DNA of 64,000 nucleotides from Actinomycetes bacterium (GCA_023460935.1 JAEWOI010000021.1:1-64000), one strand, 5' to 3'; numbered from the stretch's first letter, positions 42,548-52,278 are shown. Notes: generated by a model from the letters alone, not told the origin. Translations and numbers: made by a program.

Positions 42548-44737
42548 CTACCCGGTGAGGTCCACCAGCTGGGGCTGCCCCCGGTGCCGGAACCTGAACC
42601 GCAACCGGCGCCACGACGCCGGCAGGGTCGGCTCGACGCTCCACCCGTCCGGCCCGACCCGCAGGCCGGCGAAGCCGAACACCACGGCCTGCCACAGACC
42701 GCCGGCCGAGGCGCCGTGGATGCCGTCGGCCGCGTTGCCGCGCACGTCGAGCAGGTCCGCCCGCGCCGCCCGCAGGAAGTGGGCATAGCCGGTCTCCGGG
42801 TCGCCCGCGCGGCAGGCCATGACGGCGCTGATCGCCGGGCCGAGGCTGGAGCCGAGCTCGTGGTCGGTGCGCGGGTCGTAGTAGCGGTAGTTCGCCGCCA
42901 CCTGCCCGGCGGTGAACAGCTCCGGCAGCAGGTAGGTGAGCATCAGCACGTCCGGCTGCTTCAGCACCTGGGTGTCGTTGCAGCCCTCGATGCCGTGGAT
43001 CTGCTGCATCGACAGCGTGCGCGCCGGGTCCCGCAGCACCGCCAGGTCGGCGTCGGTGCGCTGGAAGTAGCCCTCGAACTGCTCCACCAGGCCGGTGCCG
43101 GGGTCCAGCGGCAGGTGCATCCGCGCCGCGACGTCCGCCCACCGGGCGCGTTCGGCCGCGTCCAGCCCGAGCCGGCCGGCCAGTTCCGCAGCCTGCGCCG
43201 GGTCGGTGCGTTCCAGCCAGGCCCACACGTCGAGGGCGCTGCGCAGGTGCCAGGCGGCGAAGTAGTTGGTGTAGGCGTTGTCGTCGACGTGCTCGTGGTA
43301 CTCGTCGGGCCCGATCACATCCCGGTAGTGGAACCGGCCGTCCGCCTCCTCCGTCGCAGCAGAGGCCCAGAAGCGGGCTCCGTCCAGCACCAGCTCGGCC
43401 CCGCGGCCGGCCAGGAACTCGTCGTCGCCGGTCACCCGCCAGTACTGCAGCACGGCGTAGGCGATGTCGGCCGTGATGTGGAGCTCGATGTCCCCGGTCC
43501 AGATGCGCACCAGCTGGTCCGGCTCGTCAGGGTTCTGCACCCAGACCGGGGTCACCTCGTCCCCGGTTCCGGCGCTCTCCCAGGGGAACTGGGCCCCGCT
43601 CCAGCCGTTGCGCCGGGCCTTGTCCCGTGCGCCGGCCAGGCGCCGGCAGCGGTAGGCCAGCAGGTTGCGCGCCACCTCGGGCTGGGTGAAAGTGAACGGA
43701 GGCACCATGAAGATCTCGGTGTCCCAGAAGACGTGGTGCCGGTACCCGAAGCCGGACAGCGTCTTGGCGCCGATGCTGGCGTCCTCGGTCGACCGCGGGG
43801 CCGCGACAACCAGCTGGAACAGGTTGTAACGCACGGCAAGCTGGGCCTCCGGGTCACCCTCGATCTCGACGTCGCTGTCCGCCCAGACCTGCGCCCAGGC
43901 CGCGCTGGACTCCGCGAGGCCGGCGTCCCAGCCGGCCCCGTCCAGGCGCGCCGCAACCTCCCGGGCCAGGGCGGCCGGGTCGCTCGAGTCGAGGTCCGGG
44001 ACGATCGCCACCGAGCGCACCAGCTCCAGCGGCCGGCCGGCGCGCAGCCGCAACCGGTAGTCCAGCGCGGGGGCGCCGTCCGCATCCGAGGGGACGCCTG
44101 CGACCTCCGCCGACAGCCGGACGCGGCTGACCACAGCCACCCGGATGCCGGTGGCCCGGGTGACGGTGACCAGCTCCACGGCGTCGTCGCCGGCGGCCTG
44201 GTGCAGCACCCGCCAGTGCAGCAGCCCGGTGTTCTCCACATGGGCGCTCAGGGCGCAGCGCAGCCTCAGCTCCGCCTCCCCCTCCGCGAGCTCGATCCGG
44301 GTGCGGAGCATGGCGCCGTTGGGCTCGGTGAGGCTGGCGAAGCGCTCGAACCCGAGGTGGAGCCGGTGGCCGCCGGCAGCCTGCCAGTCCAGCCGCCGGC
44401 GCAGCACGGCGGTGCGCAGGTCGAGTTCCAGCTCGGCCCCGGAGTCCGCCCCTGGGGCGACCCGCTCCCCGTCCAGCCACAGGTCGAGGCCCCACCAGCG
44501 CGGCAGGTTCGCGAGTTCGGTGACGTGCACCGGCATGTCGTCCCACACCCGGTGCAGGAAGGATGCGGGGTTCTCCCCTGGCCGGCCCTCCTCCGAGCTG
44601 CCCCGCAGGCTGAAGTTGCCGTTGCCGATGGTGAACACGGTCTCGCGGTGCCGGGTCCGCGCCGGGTCGTCCGCGGTTGCCCGCACCGTCCAGCCGGCCG
44701 GGTCGGCCCAGTCGGCGGGGAGGGGCTGGGAGTTCAC
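42548..44737 (-). CDS. Glycoside hydrolase family 65 (maltose/trehalose/kojibiose phosphorylase-like)
   Basis: A 729-residue inverting disaccharide phosphorylase or hydrolase. N-terminal super-sandwich domain (ETVFTIGNGNFSLRGSSEEG near 30-50), catalytic (alpha/alpha)6 barrel with HVFWDTEIFMVPPF near 330, acid Glu479 in VIGPDEYHEHVDDNAYTN, and LKQPDVLMLTYLL near 585, the phosphate-site neighbourhood. Lys-Gln before the latter fits phosphorylases. The exact sugar is not readable; no beta-phosphoglucomutase gene is adjacent. GTG start overlaps the stop of the upstream lipoprotein gene by four bases. Confidence 0.88.
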   Translation of the reverse strand: MNSQPLPADWADPAGWTVRATADDPARTRHRETVFTIGNGNFSLRGSSEEGRPGENPASFLHRVWDDMPVHVTELANLPRWWGLDLWLDGERVAPGADSGAELELDLRTAVLRRRLDWQAAGGHRLHLGFERFASLTEPNGAMLRTRIELAEGEAELRLRCALSAHVENTGLLHWRVLHQAAGDDAVELVTVTRATGIRVAVVSRVRLSAEVAGVPSDADGAPALDYRLRLRAGRPLELVRSVAIVPDLDSSDPAALAREVAARLDGAGWDAGLAESSAAWAQVWADSDVEIEGDPEAQLAVRYNLFQLVVAAPRSTEDASIGAKTLSGFGYRHHVFWDTEIFMVPPFTFTQPEVARNLLAYRCRRLAGARDKARRNGWSGAQFPWESAGTGDEVTPVWVQNPDEPDQLVRIWTGDIELHITADIAYAVLQYWRVTGDDEFLAGRGAELVLDGARFWASAATEEADGRFHYRDVIGPDEYHEHVDDNAYTNYFAAWHLRSALDVWAWLERTDPAQAAELAGRLGLDAAERARWADVAARMHLPLDPGTGLVEQFEGYFQRTDADLAVLRDPARTLSMQQIHGIEGCNDTQVLKQPDVLMLTYLLPELFTAGQVAANYRYYDPRTDHELGSSLGPAISAVMACRAGDPETGYAHFLRAARADLLDVRGNAADGIHGASAGGLWQAVVFGFAGLRVGPDGWSVEPTLPASWRRLRFRFRHRGQPQLVDLTG

Positions 44738-45375
44738 TTGATGATCACCACACCGGCGCGCGAGATCTTGAACCCCGCCCCGGTCTGGGTGTTGCCGCAG
44801 GTGACGCCGGACCGCTCGCTGAGGCAGACGAAGCGGCCCCGGCGCAGCTTCTCGCCGTAGGGCAGGGTGGCGAACCGCTGCCCGTCGTACTTCACGGCGG
44901 GGAAGCCGGAGTCGCGCCACCAGCCGACGTAGTCACCATTGGTCTGGGGGAGCGCCTCGGCGCCACCGCTGCAGAAGTAGTCGGCGTCCTCCACCCCGAC
45001 CGACACCCCGGTGACGTCCAGTTCGGCCTCCGGGCACACCTCCTGGGTGGAGGGCACCTCGCTGAGGTCCATGTCCCGGGGGAAGTGGCACAGCGTCCAC
45101 TCCGGGTACAGCGCGCACCAGATCCGGCCACTGGGGCTGGCGAAGTGGGCGCTCTCGTAGCCGCTGGCGTCCAGTGCGCCGTCGGAGTCCGGGATGGTGG
45201 GCACGGAAGGGCTGGCCGGGGTCGCCGGGCCGCTCGGGCTGGCATCCAGTGACTGCGACGCCGGCGGCAGGGTGGTGATGGGGCCGGGCTGCCAGCCGGC
45301 GGCCGGGCCGGGAGTGCAACCGACCACTGCCGCACCGGCGAGAAGCAGCCACGAAACCAGGCCGATCCTGCGCAT
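44734..45375 (-). CDS. Secreted lipoprotein, DUF6636-like
   Basis: A 213-residue lipoprotein. MRRIGLVSWLLLAGAAVVGC is a clean type II signal with lipobox VVGC; a Pro/Ser/Thr linker follows to about residue 70. The folded part (HFASPSGRIWCALYPEWTLCHF, then LPYGEKLRRGRFVCLSERSG and GVTCGNTQTGAGFKISR) has spaced cysteines and resembles DUF6636-type extracellular domains that detect or bind cell-wall components; function unknown. ATG at 45375 chosen by the signal peptide. Translationally coupled to the GH65 gene (GTGA overlap), an odd pairing of exported and cytoplasmic products. Confidence 0.8.
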   Translation of the reverse strand: MRRIGLVSWLLLAGAAVVGCTPGPAAGWQPGPITTLPPASQSLDASPSGPATPASPSVPTIPDSDGALDASGYESAHFASPSGRIWCALYPEWTLCHFPRDMDLSEVPSTQEVCPEAELDVTGVSVGVEDADYFCSGGAEALPQTNGDYVGWWRDSGFPAVKYDGQRFATLPYGEKLRRGRFVCLSERSGVTCGNTQTGAGFKISRAGVVIIK

Positions 45376-45454
45376 GGTCGTCCTCCCGCCCGCGGGTTCG
45401 CCGTCCCCGTCGGTGGCCAGTGTGCCGCCTGCCGGGGTGGGGCACAATCAACAA

Positions 45455-46282
45455 ATGAGCAATCCCCGCCGCGCGCTGGTGCTGGGCAGCGGGGGGGCCA
45501 CCGGGATCGCCTGGGAGTGCGGGGTGCTGGCCGGGCTGGCCGACGCCGGCCTGCCGCTGGACGCAGACCTGGTGGTCGGTACCTCCGCCGGTGCCCTCGT
45601 CGGGGCCCGGCTGGCCACCGGCTGGAGCGCCGAGCAGCTGTACGCGGCCGCGAGGGCCCCTGCAGCGCGGGCCGGGCGGTTGGGCGCCGGCGCGCTCGCC
45701 CGGCTGCTGGCAGCCCAGGTCTACCCGAGCCGGCGGCACGCGCTGGCCTGGCTCGGCCGCCTGGCCGAACGCGGCTGGTCACCGGGCGCGGAGCAGCGCT
45801 GGGTGGCCGCGCTCGCTCCCGACCTTGCCGGACGGGACTGGCCCCGGCAGCTGGTGATCGTCGCCACCGAGGCTGCCTCGGGCCGGCCGGCGTACTTCTC
45901 GGCGACGGCCCCGGCCGACCTGGCTGCGGCCGTTGCGGCCAGTTGCGCCATGCCTGGGGTGTTCCCTGCGGTCAGGGTCGGCGGCCGGTTGCACCTGGAC
46001 GGCGGGTTGCGCTCACCGCTGAACCTCGACCTCGCCGCCGGCGCTGCGGCAGTGGTCGCGCTGGCCCCGCTCACCGGTGCGCTGCGCGCCCAGCGCCGGC
46101 CGGCCGAGCAGCGCAGGGTGCTGAACGGGGCGCTCGCCCTGCTCCGGCCGGACGCCGCCAGTCGCCGCGCCATCGGGACCGACCTGCTCGACCCGGAGCG
46201 GGGCCGAAGGGTGGCCGCGGCGGGCCGGGCGCAGGGCAGGCTGGCCGGGGCCCGGCTGGGCGGGCGTTGGCCCGGGGGCTGA
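45455..46282 (+). CDS. Patatin-like phospholipase
   Basis: A 275-residue acyl hydrolase: oxyanion motif GSGGATGIAW (11-20), nucleophile Ser44 in VGTSAGALVG, and dyad Asp in HLDGGLRSP near 182. Shorter than the copy at 36624 and only distantly similar. ATG with no strong ribosome site (AATCAACAA before it). Divergent from the DUF6636-like lipoprotein gene, 79 bases apart. Pyruvate carboxylase follows after 75 bases. Confidence 0.85.
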   Translation: MSNPRRALVLGSGGATGIAWECGVLAGLADAGLPLDADLVVGTSAGALVGARLATGWSAEQLYAAARAPAARAGRLGAGALARLLAAQVYPSRRHALAWLGRLAERGWSPGAEQRWVAALAPDLAGRDWPRQLVIVATEAASGRPAYFSATAPADLAAAVAASCAMPGVFPAVRVGGRLHLDGGLRSPLNLDLAAGAAAVVALAPLTGALRAQRRPAEQRRVLNGALALLRPDAASRRAIGTDLLDPERGRRVAAAGRAQGRLAGARLGGRWPGG

Positions 46283-46357
46283 GCCGGGGCCAGAGACGAC
46301 CACCGCGCTGCTGCCCCGCCGATTAGAGTTCGGGGACGCCCAACGTCAGGAGGCCCG

Positions 46358-49300
46358 ATGTTCCGCAAGATCCTGGTAGCCAACCGGGGTGAGATCGCCG
46401 TCCGGGCCTTCCGGGCGGCCACAGAGCTGGGCGCCGGCACGGTCGCCGTCTTCCCGTACGAGGACCGCTACGCCGAGTACCGGCTGAAGGCTGACGAGTC
46501 CTACGAGATCGGTGAGCACGGCCACCCGGTGCGGGCCTACCTGGACATCCCGGGCATCATCGCGGCAGCGAAGCATGCCGGCGCCGACGCCATCTACCCC
46601 GGCTACGGCTTCCTCTCGGAGAACCCCGACCTGGCCCAGGCCTGCGAGCGGGCGGGGATCACATTCATCGGACCGACCCAGGCCGTGCTGGAGCTGACCG
46701 GCAACAAGGCCCGCGCGATCGCTGCCGCCCGCGAGGCCGGCCTGCCCACGCTGCGCGGCTCGGAGCCGAGCGGCGACATCGACACCTTGGTCGCAGCAGC
46801 CGAGGCGATCGGTTTCCCGCTGTTCGTCAAGGCGGTCAGCGGCGGCGGTGGCCGCGGCATGCGCCGGGTGGACGCCGCCGACCGGCTTCCGGCTGCGCTG
46901 GCTGAGGCCATGCGCGAGGCGGAGTCGGCGTTCGGTGACTCCCGGATGTACCTGGAGGAGGCCGTGCTGCGGCCCCGGCACATCGAGGTGCAGGTGCTGG
47001 CCGACGCCACCGGCGAGGTGATCCACCTCTACGAGCGGGACTGCTCGGTGCAGCGGCGCCACCAGAAGGTCGTCGAGATCGCGCCCGCGCCCAACCTCGA
47101 CCCGGAACTGCGCGCCCGGATCTGCGCAGACGCCGTCCGCTTCGCAAAGCACATCGGCTACCTCAACGCCGGCACCGTGGAGTTCCTGCTCGGCGAGGAC
47201 GGCCGCTACGTGTTCATCGAGATGAACCCGCGGATCCAGGTGGAGCACACCGTCACCGAGGAGGTGACCGACGTCGACCTGGTCAGCTCCCAGGTGCGGA
47301 TCGCCGCCGGCGAGACCCTGACCGACCTCGGCCTCGACCAGGACTCGATCCAGGTGCGGGGCGCGGCCCTGCAGTGCCGGATCACCACGGAGGACCCGGC
47401 GAACGGCTTCCGGCCCGACACCGGCAACATCTCGGTCTATCGCACCCCCGGCGGCGCCGGCGTCCGGCTGGACGGTGGAGTGGTGTTCTCCGGGTCCAAC
47501 GTCAGCGCCCACTTCGACTCGATGCTGGTGAAGCTGACCTGCCGGGGCCGGGACCTGCGCAGCGCCGCGCGCCGGGCCCACCGGGCACTCACCGAGTTCC
47601 GCGTGCGCGGCGTGGCCACCAACATCCCCTTCCTCGAGGCCGTGATCTCCGACCCCGACTTCCTGGCCGGGCACACCAACACCTCCTTCATCGACGACCG
47701 GCCGCACCTGCTGCACTACCACCTGCCGGCCGACCGGGGCACGAAGCTGCTCAGCTACCTGGCCGAGGTGAGCGTCAACAAGCCCAACGGCGAGCCCCGC
47801 ACCACGCTGGAACCCAGGACGAAGCTGCCGAGGCTTGCCCCGGAGGTGGCCAGCGCGCCGCCGCCGGCCGGATCCCGGCAGCGGCTGCTCGAGCTCGGCC
47901 CGGCCGCGTGGGCGGCAGAGCTTCGCGCCCAGAAGGCTGTCGGTGTCACCGACACCACCTTCCGTGACGCGCACCAGTCGCTGCTGGCCACGCGCGTCCG
48001 CACCCGCGACCTGCTGGAGGTGGCGCCGACCATCGCCCGCACGCTGCCGCAGCTGCTCAGCGTCGAGGCCTGGGGCGGGGCGACCTACGACGTGGCGCTG
48101 CGGTTCCTGAAGGAGGACCCGTGGGTCCGCCTCGACGAACTGCACCGGGCCATGCCCAACCTGCCCCTGCAGATGCTGCTGCGGGGGCGCAACACGGTTG
48201 GCTACACCCCGTACCCGCTGGCCGTGACCAGCGCTTTCGTCGCCGAGGCCGCACGTTCCGGGGTCGACATCTTCCGGATCTTTGACGCGCTGAACAACGT
48301 CGACCAGATCCGGCCGGCGATCGAGGCCGTGCTGGAGACCGACCACGCCGTGGCCGAGGCCGCGCTGTGCTACACGGGCAACATGATGTCGCCGGACGAA
48401 CGGCTGTACACGCTGGACTACTACCTGCGCCTGGCAGAGGAGCTGGTCGCTGCCGGCGCGCACGTGCTGGCCATCAAGGACATGGCCGGGCTGCTGCGGG
48501 CCCCTGCCGCCGCCCGACTGGTGGCTGCGTTGCGCAGCAACTTCGACCTGCCAGTGCACCTGCACACCCACGACACGGCCGGCGGCCAGCTGGCCACCCT
48601 GCTCGCGGCGGTGGACGCAGGGGTGGACGCCGTCGACGTGGCCGCGGCGTCGATGGCCGGCACCACATCTCAGGTCTCGATGTCGGCGCTGGTGGCGGCG
48701 CTGGAGGGCACCGCGTCCGACACCGGGCTGGACCTGGGCGCGGTCACTGCGCTGGAGCCCTACTTCGAGGCCGCCCGCCGGCTGTACGCGCCGTTCGAGT
48801 CCGGCCTGCCCGGCCCGACCGGGCGGGTCTACGCCCACGAGATCCCGGGCGGGCAGCTGTCGAACCTGCGCCAGCAGGCGATCGCGCTCGGGCTGGGGGA
48901 CCGGTTCGAGGCGATCGAGGACATGTACGCGGCAGCCAACCGGATCCTGGGCAACATCGTGAAGGTGACGCCGTCGTCCAAGGTGGTCGGCGACCTGGCG
49001 CTCGCCCTGGTCGGCCGCAACGCCGACCCGGACGACTTCGAGGCCAACCCGGGCAAGTACGACATCCCCGATTCGGTGATCGGCTTCCTCAACGGCGACC
49101 TCGGCGACCCGCCCGGCGGCTGGCCGGAGCCGTTCCGGACGAAGGCGCTGGCCGGCAGGGTGACCCGGCCGGTGGTCACCGAGCTCTCCGCGGAGGACAC
49201 CGCGGCCCTGGCGAGCGAGCCGCGCCGGACGCTGAACCGGCTGCTCTTCCCCGGCCCGACCCGCGACTACGAGGAGGCTGTGGAGGCCTACTCGGAGCTC

Positions 49301-49744
49301 ACCGTCGTGCCCACGCGCCAGTTCCTCCACGGGCTGAAACTGGGCTCGGAGATCGAGGTCGAGCTGGAGCGCGGCAAGTCGCTGCTGCTCGGCATCCAGG
49401 CGATCGGCGACCCGGACGACCGCGGCATGCGGCAGGTCGTGTGCACGGTCAACGGCCAGATGCGGGTGGTCTCCGTCCGCGACCACTCGGTGACGTCCAC
49501 CGTCGCGCTGGCCGAGCGGGCCGACCCGAAGGTGCCCGGCCAGGTGCCGGCTCCGTTCGCGGGGGTGGTCACGCTCACCGTCGAGGTCGGCCAGGAGGTG
49601 GCCGCCGGCCAGCAGGTCGCCACGATCGAGGCGATGAAGATGGAGGCGGCCATCACCAGCCCGGTGGCCGGCACCGTCCAGCGCCTGGCGATCGGCCCCG
49701 CCCAGGCCGTTGAGGGGGGCGACCTCCTCGTCGAGATCGCCTGA
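46358..49744 (+). CDS. pyc: Pyruvate carboxylase
   Basis: ATP- and biotin-dependent carboxylation of pyruvate to oxaloacetate, anaplerotic. The 1128-residue chain carries all three functions: biotin carboxylase (residues 1-450; KAVSGGGGRGMR, EMNPRIQVEHTVTE), carboxyltransferase (about 530-830; DTTFRDAHQSLLATRVRTRD, here in part, and the Lys in AIKDMAGLL near 707), and biotin carboxyl carrier at the end with biotinylated Lys1094 in EAMKMEA. Length is standard. CAGGAGG precedes the ATG. No frameshift seen. A nested palindromic repeat lies just beyond its stop. Confidence 0.97.
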   Translation: MFRKILVANRGEIAVRAFRAATELGAGTVAVFPYEDRYAEYRLKADESYEIGEHGHPVRAYLDIPGIIAAAKHAGADAIYPGYGFLSENPDLAQACERAGITFIGPTQAVLELTGNKARAIAAAREAGLPTLRGSEPSGDIDTLVAAAEAIGFPLFVKAVSGGGGRGMRRVDAADRLPAALAEAMREAESAFGDSRMYLEEAVLRPRHIEVQVLADATGEVIHLYERDCSVQRRHQKVVEIAPAPNLDPELRARICADAVRFAKHIGYLNAGTVEFLLGEDGRYVFIEMNPRIQVEHTVTEEVTDVDLVSSQVRIAAGETLTDLGLDQDSIQVRGAALQCRITTEDPANGFRPDTGNISVYRTPGGAGVRLDGGVVFSGSNVSAHFDSMLVKLTCRGRDLRSAARRAHRALTEFRVRGVATNIPFLEAVISDPDFLAGHTNTSFIDDRPHLLHYHLPADRGTKLLSYLAEVSVNKPNGEPRTTLEPRTKLPRLAPEVASAPPPAGSRQRLLELGPAAWAAELRAQKAVGVTDTTFRDAHQSLLATRVRTRDLLEVAPTIARTLPQLLSVEAWGGATYDVALRFLKEDPWVRLDELHRAMPNLPLQMLLRGRNTVGYTPYPLAVTSAFVAEAARSGVDIFRIFDALNNVDQIRPAIEAVLETDHAVAEAALCYTGNMMSPDERLYTLDYYLRLAEELVAAGAHVLAIKDMAGLLRAPAAARLVAALRSNFDLPVHLHTHDTAGGQLATLLAAVDAGVDAVDVAAASMAGTTSQVSMSALVAALEGTASDTGLDLGAVTALEPYFEAARRLYAPFESGLPGPTGRVYAHEIPGGQLSNLRQQAIALGLGDRFEAIEDMYAAANRILGNIVKVTPSSKVVGDLALALVGRNADPDDFEANPGKYDIPDSVIGFLNGDLGDPPGGWPEPFRTKALAGRVTRPVVTELSAEDTAALASEPRRTLNRLLFPGPTRDYEEAVEAYSELTVVPTRQFLHGLKLGSEIEVELERGKSLLLGIQAIGDPDDRGMRQVVCTVNGQMRVVSVRDHSVTSTVALAERADPKVPGQVPAPFAGVVTLTVEVGQEVAAGQQVATIEAMKMEAAITSPVAGTVQRLAIGPAQAVEGGDLLVEIA

Positions 49745-49752
49745 CCCGGAAT

Positions 49753-49830
49753 GGGGACGGTTCCGAGATTCGTAGGCCCCAGAAGAAAGGCCTAGTCAGG
49801 CTGCGTTGAACCGGAACAGGAACCGTCCCC
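49753..49830. repeat. Palindromic repeat of the GGGGACGGTTCC type
   Basis: Arms GGGGACGGTTCC (49753-49764) and GGAACCGTCCCC (49819-49830) pair perfectly over 12 bases; inside is TAGGCC (49773-49778) against GGCCTA (49789-49794). It fills the gap between the convergent pyc and DUF2252 genes. The arm sequence resembles palindromes I recall beside RAYT/IS200-type transposases in many bacteria, so it may be a REP-like unit; it may also serve as a transcription barrier. No transposase gene is in the window. Confidence 0.6.
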
Positions 49831-49838
49831 GTTGCCGA

Positions 49839-51269
49839 TCAGCCGGGACGGAAGGCTGAACCCATGTAGGCATCGTCGGCGATCGGGAGCTTGCCGGCCT
49901 TCGCCGCCGCAACCAGCGCTGCGTGGTCGGCCTCGGTCTGGTCGGCGTAGCGCCTGGCGAACTCAGCCAGCGCCTCGCCGGCGGCCTGCCCGTCGCCGAG
50001 GTAGCCAGCGATCATGGACGCCCCGGACGTGCGGGCGTGGCCCTTGGCCAGCAGCCGGCCGACGATGCCGGCGTAGTCGCTCAGCGCGGTCTCGGTGATC
50101 GCGTTCAGCGGCACCGTGCCCTTCATGTTGCGGAACTGCCGCACGTAGTACTCCCTGCCGCCGATCGTGGTCCAGCCCAGCAGCGGGTCGCTGACGGTCT
50201 GCAGCGCCTGCTGGTACTCCACCACCCGCTGGCCCTGGTGGGCGTGCCACGCCTCGTCGCCGTGGACGAACCGCGCCAGCACTGAGCGCCGGGCCTCCTT
50301 CAGCTGCAGGAACAGCACGTCCTCCGGGCTGGAGCCGACGAGCAGCGCTACGTAGGCGCGCAGCCCCACCGAGCCGACGCCGACCACCCGGTGGGCGACG
50401 TCGGCCAGGGTGTAGCCGCCGATCACCCGGCGCCAGTGGGGCGCCAGCGTGGCGAGGTACGCGTCCAGGCCGGCCCCGATCGCCGGGCCGTCGGCGTCGG
50501 CGACGGGTGTGGTGATCGGCGGCTCGGCGATGATCCGGCGCTGCCCGTCCACCTCGGTGGTGAGCTTGGGCAGCACCCGGTCACTCGTGCGCTTTCTGGC
50601 CGACTTCGCCGCCCTCCGGATCTCCTCCCGCAGCGTCTGCTCGCGCACCGACTCCTCCAGGTGCGACACGTCGAGGCGGTTGAACGAGCGGGCCAGCAGG
50701 GGCTGGGTGGCCAGCTGCCCAAGCTCGGCCGCGTACTCCACCACGCAGGAGCGGGCGGAGGCGCGGCAGGCGTCCTCGCTGTAGCCGTTCTCCCTGCCGG
50801 CCACCCAGACGCTGGCGACCAGCCGGCGCAGGTCCCACTCCCACGCCCCCGGATGCGCCTCGTCGAAGTCGTTCAGGTCGATCACCTGCGCACCCTCGGG
50901 CGAACGGTAGAACCCGAAGTTGCCCAGGTGCGCGTCGCCGCAGATCACCGGGTGGATCCCGGTGGCCGGCAGGGAGGCCACGTCCGCGGCCATCACCACG
51001 GCAGAGCCCCGCAGGAAGCCGTAGGGGCTGGTGGCCATCCTGGCCACCCGGATGGCGACCAGTTCGGGCAACCGCCCGACGTGGCTCATCGCGATCAGCG
51101 CGATCGGGTCGAACCGGGCGCCGGTGGCCGACCACTTCGCCAGCTCGGCGAACGGCACCCGCGCCCGCAACGCGTTCCCGAGGGCGAACCGCTCGCTGCG
51201 GGTCGGCGGCGGCTCCTGCACCGAGCGGAAACCGCCGGCCTCCTCTGCGGTGAAGATCGGCTGGGTCAT
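49839..51269 (-). CDS. DUF2252 protein (kinase-like fold)
   Basis: A 476-residue cytoplasmic protein. HPVICGDAHLGNFGFYRSPE (about 107-126) and VIDLNDFDEAHPGAWEWDLRR resemble the catalytic loop and metal loop of aminoglycoside-phosphotransferase-like kinases (HGDxHxxN ... DxNDFD), a pattern typical of DUF2252. The C-terminal part has REYYVRQFRNMKG and KGHARTSGASMIAGYLG. Substrate unknown. AGGAGGAACG before the ATG at 51269 decides the start. Divergent from folP2 across 55 bases. Confidence 0.87.
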   Translation of the reverse strand: MTQPIFTAEEAGGFRSVQEPPPTRSERFALGNALRARVPFAELAKWSATGARFDPIALIAMSHVGRLPELVAIRVARMATSPYGFLRGSAVVMAADVASLPATGIHPVICGDAHLGNFGFYRSPEGAQVIDLNDFDEAHPGAWEWDLRRLVASVWVAGRENGYSEDACRASARSCVVEYAAELGQLATQPLLARSFNRLDVSHLEESVREQTLREEIRRAAKSARKRTSDRVLPKLTTEVDGQRRIIAEPPITTPVADADGPAIGAGLDAYLATLAPHWRRVIGGYTLADVAHRVVGVGSVGLRAYVALLVGSSPEDVLFLQLKEARRSVLARFVHGDEAWHAHQGQRVVEYQQALQTVSDPLLGWTTIGGREYYVRQFRNMKGTVPLNAITETALSDYAGIVGRLLAKGHARTSGASMIAGYLGDGQAAGEALAEFARRYADQTEADHAALVAAAKAGKLPIADDAYMGSAFRPG

Positions 51270-51324
51270 CGTTCCTCCTGGATGGCCATCCTCGCAGTGC
51301 AGCCGCTTGCGGCACAGTGGTTGC

Positions 51325-52278
51325 ATGACGCAGACCTGGCCCAGCCCGCCGGTACCCACCGTCCCCCTGGTGCTGCGGGGACGCAGCTTCGGCGCCGCCA
51401 ACCCGGCGGTGATGGGGATCGTCAACCGCACCCCGGACTCCTTCTACCCGGCCGCCCGGTTCAGCGACCTCGCCGCCGGGCTTGCAGCTGTGGACCGGAT
51501 GGTGGCCGAGGGCGCTGACCTGGTGGACGTCGGCGGCGTCCGGGCGGGCCAGCAGGGATCGCAGGTGGACGCTGCGAAGGAGATCGAGCGGGTGCTGCCC
51601 TTCCTGCTGGCGGTGCGGGAGCGCCACCCCGAGCTGCTGCTCAGCCTGGACACCTGGCGCTCGGAGGTCGCAGCAACGTGCGCCGAGGCACGGATCGACC
51701 TGGTCAACGACACCTGGGCCGGCGCCGACCCGGAACTGGTGGCCGTCGCCGCCGCGACCGGGGCCGGGTACGTGGTCAGCCACACCGGCGGCCTGCCCCC
51801 ACGCACCGACCCGGTGGCGGTCAGCTACGGCACCGGGGCCGCGGACGTGGTGCGCGACGTGCTGGACACCCTCGCCGCAGGCGCGGCCCGCGCGGTCGCG
51901 GCCGGGATCCCGCCCGAGCGGGTGCTGGTTGACCCCACCCTCGACTTCGGCAAGACCACCCGGCACTCCCTGCTCGTGCTGCGCGCATCGGGAGCCCTCG
52001 CCGGGCTGGGCCACCCGGTGCTGCAGGCGCTCAGCCGCAAGGACTTCGTCGGCGAGACCCTCGACCTGCCGGTGGACCAGCGGTTGTTCGGCACGCTGGC
52101 CGCCACCGCCGTGGCCGGCTGGCTCGGCACCGCCGTGTTTCGCGCCCACGACGTGGCCGCCACCAGGCAGGTGGTCGACATGGTGGCCGCGATCCGGGGT
52201 GACCGGGCCCCTGCGGTCGCCATCCGGGGCGAACCGGGCGCGGCCCCCGGCTCCCCTACGCTGGCGGGGTGGACCTGA
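51325..52278 (+). CDS. folP2: Dihydropteroate synthase paralogue, FolP2 type
   Basis: A 317-residue TIM-barrel protein of the DHPS family. The opening MGIVNRTPDSFYPAARFSD and GADLVDVGGVRAG follow the mycobacterial FolP2 pattern (NRTPDSFY, DVGGV) rather than the FolP1 NVTPDSFSDGG pattern; SRKDFVGETLDLP supplies the conserved Ser-Arg-Lys pterin/pABA region. FolP2 proteins lacked sulphonamide-sensitive DHPS activity when tested, so folate synthesis may not be its role. It overlaps pdxH by ten bases, linking it to the B6/PLP operon. Confidence 0.85.
   Translation: MTQTWPSPPVPTVPLVLRGRSFGAANPAVMGIVNRTPDSFYPAARFSDLAAGLAAVDRMVAEGADLVDVGGVRAGQQGSQVDAAKEIERVLPFLLAVRERHPELLLSLDTWRSEVAATCAEARIDLVNDTWAGADPELVAVAAATGAGYVVSHTGGLPPRTDPVAVSYGTGAADVVRDVLDTLAAGAARAVAAGIPPERVLVDPTLDFGKTTRHSLLVLRASGALAGLGHPVLQALSRKDFVGETLDLPVDQRLFGTLAATAVAGWLGTAVFRAHDVAATRQVVDMVAAIRGDRAPAVAIRGEPGAAPGSPTLAGWT

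Noticed and set aside
46346..49486. 1046-codon open frame antisense to pyruvate carboxylase
   Set aside because: Composition is typical of an antisense shadow and pyc is intact with full motifs on the plus strand.
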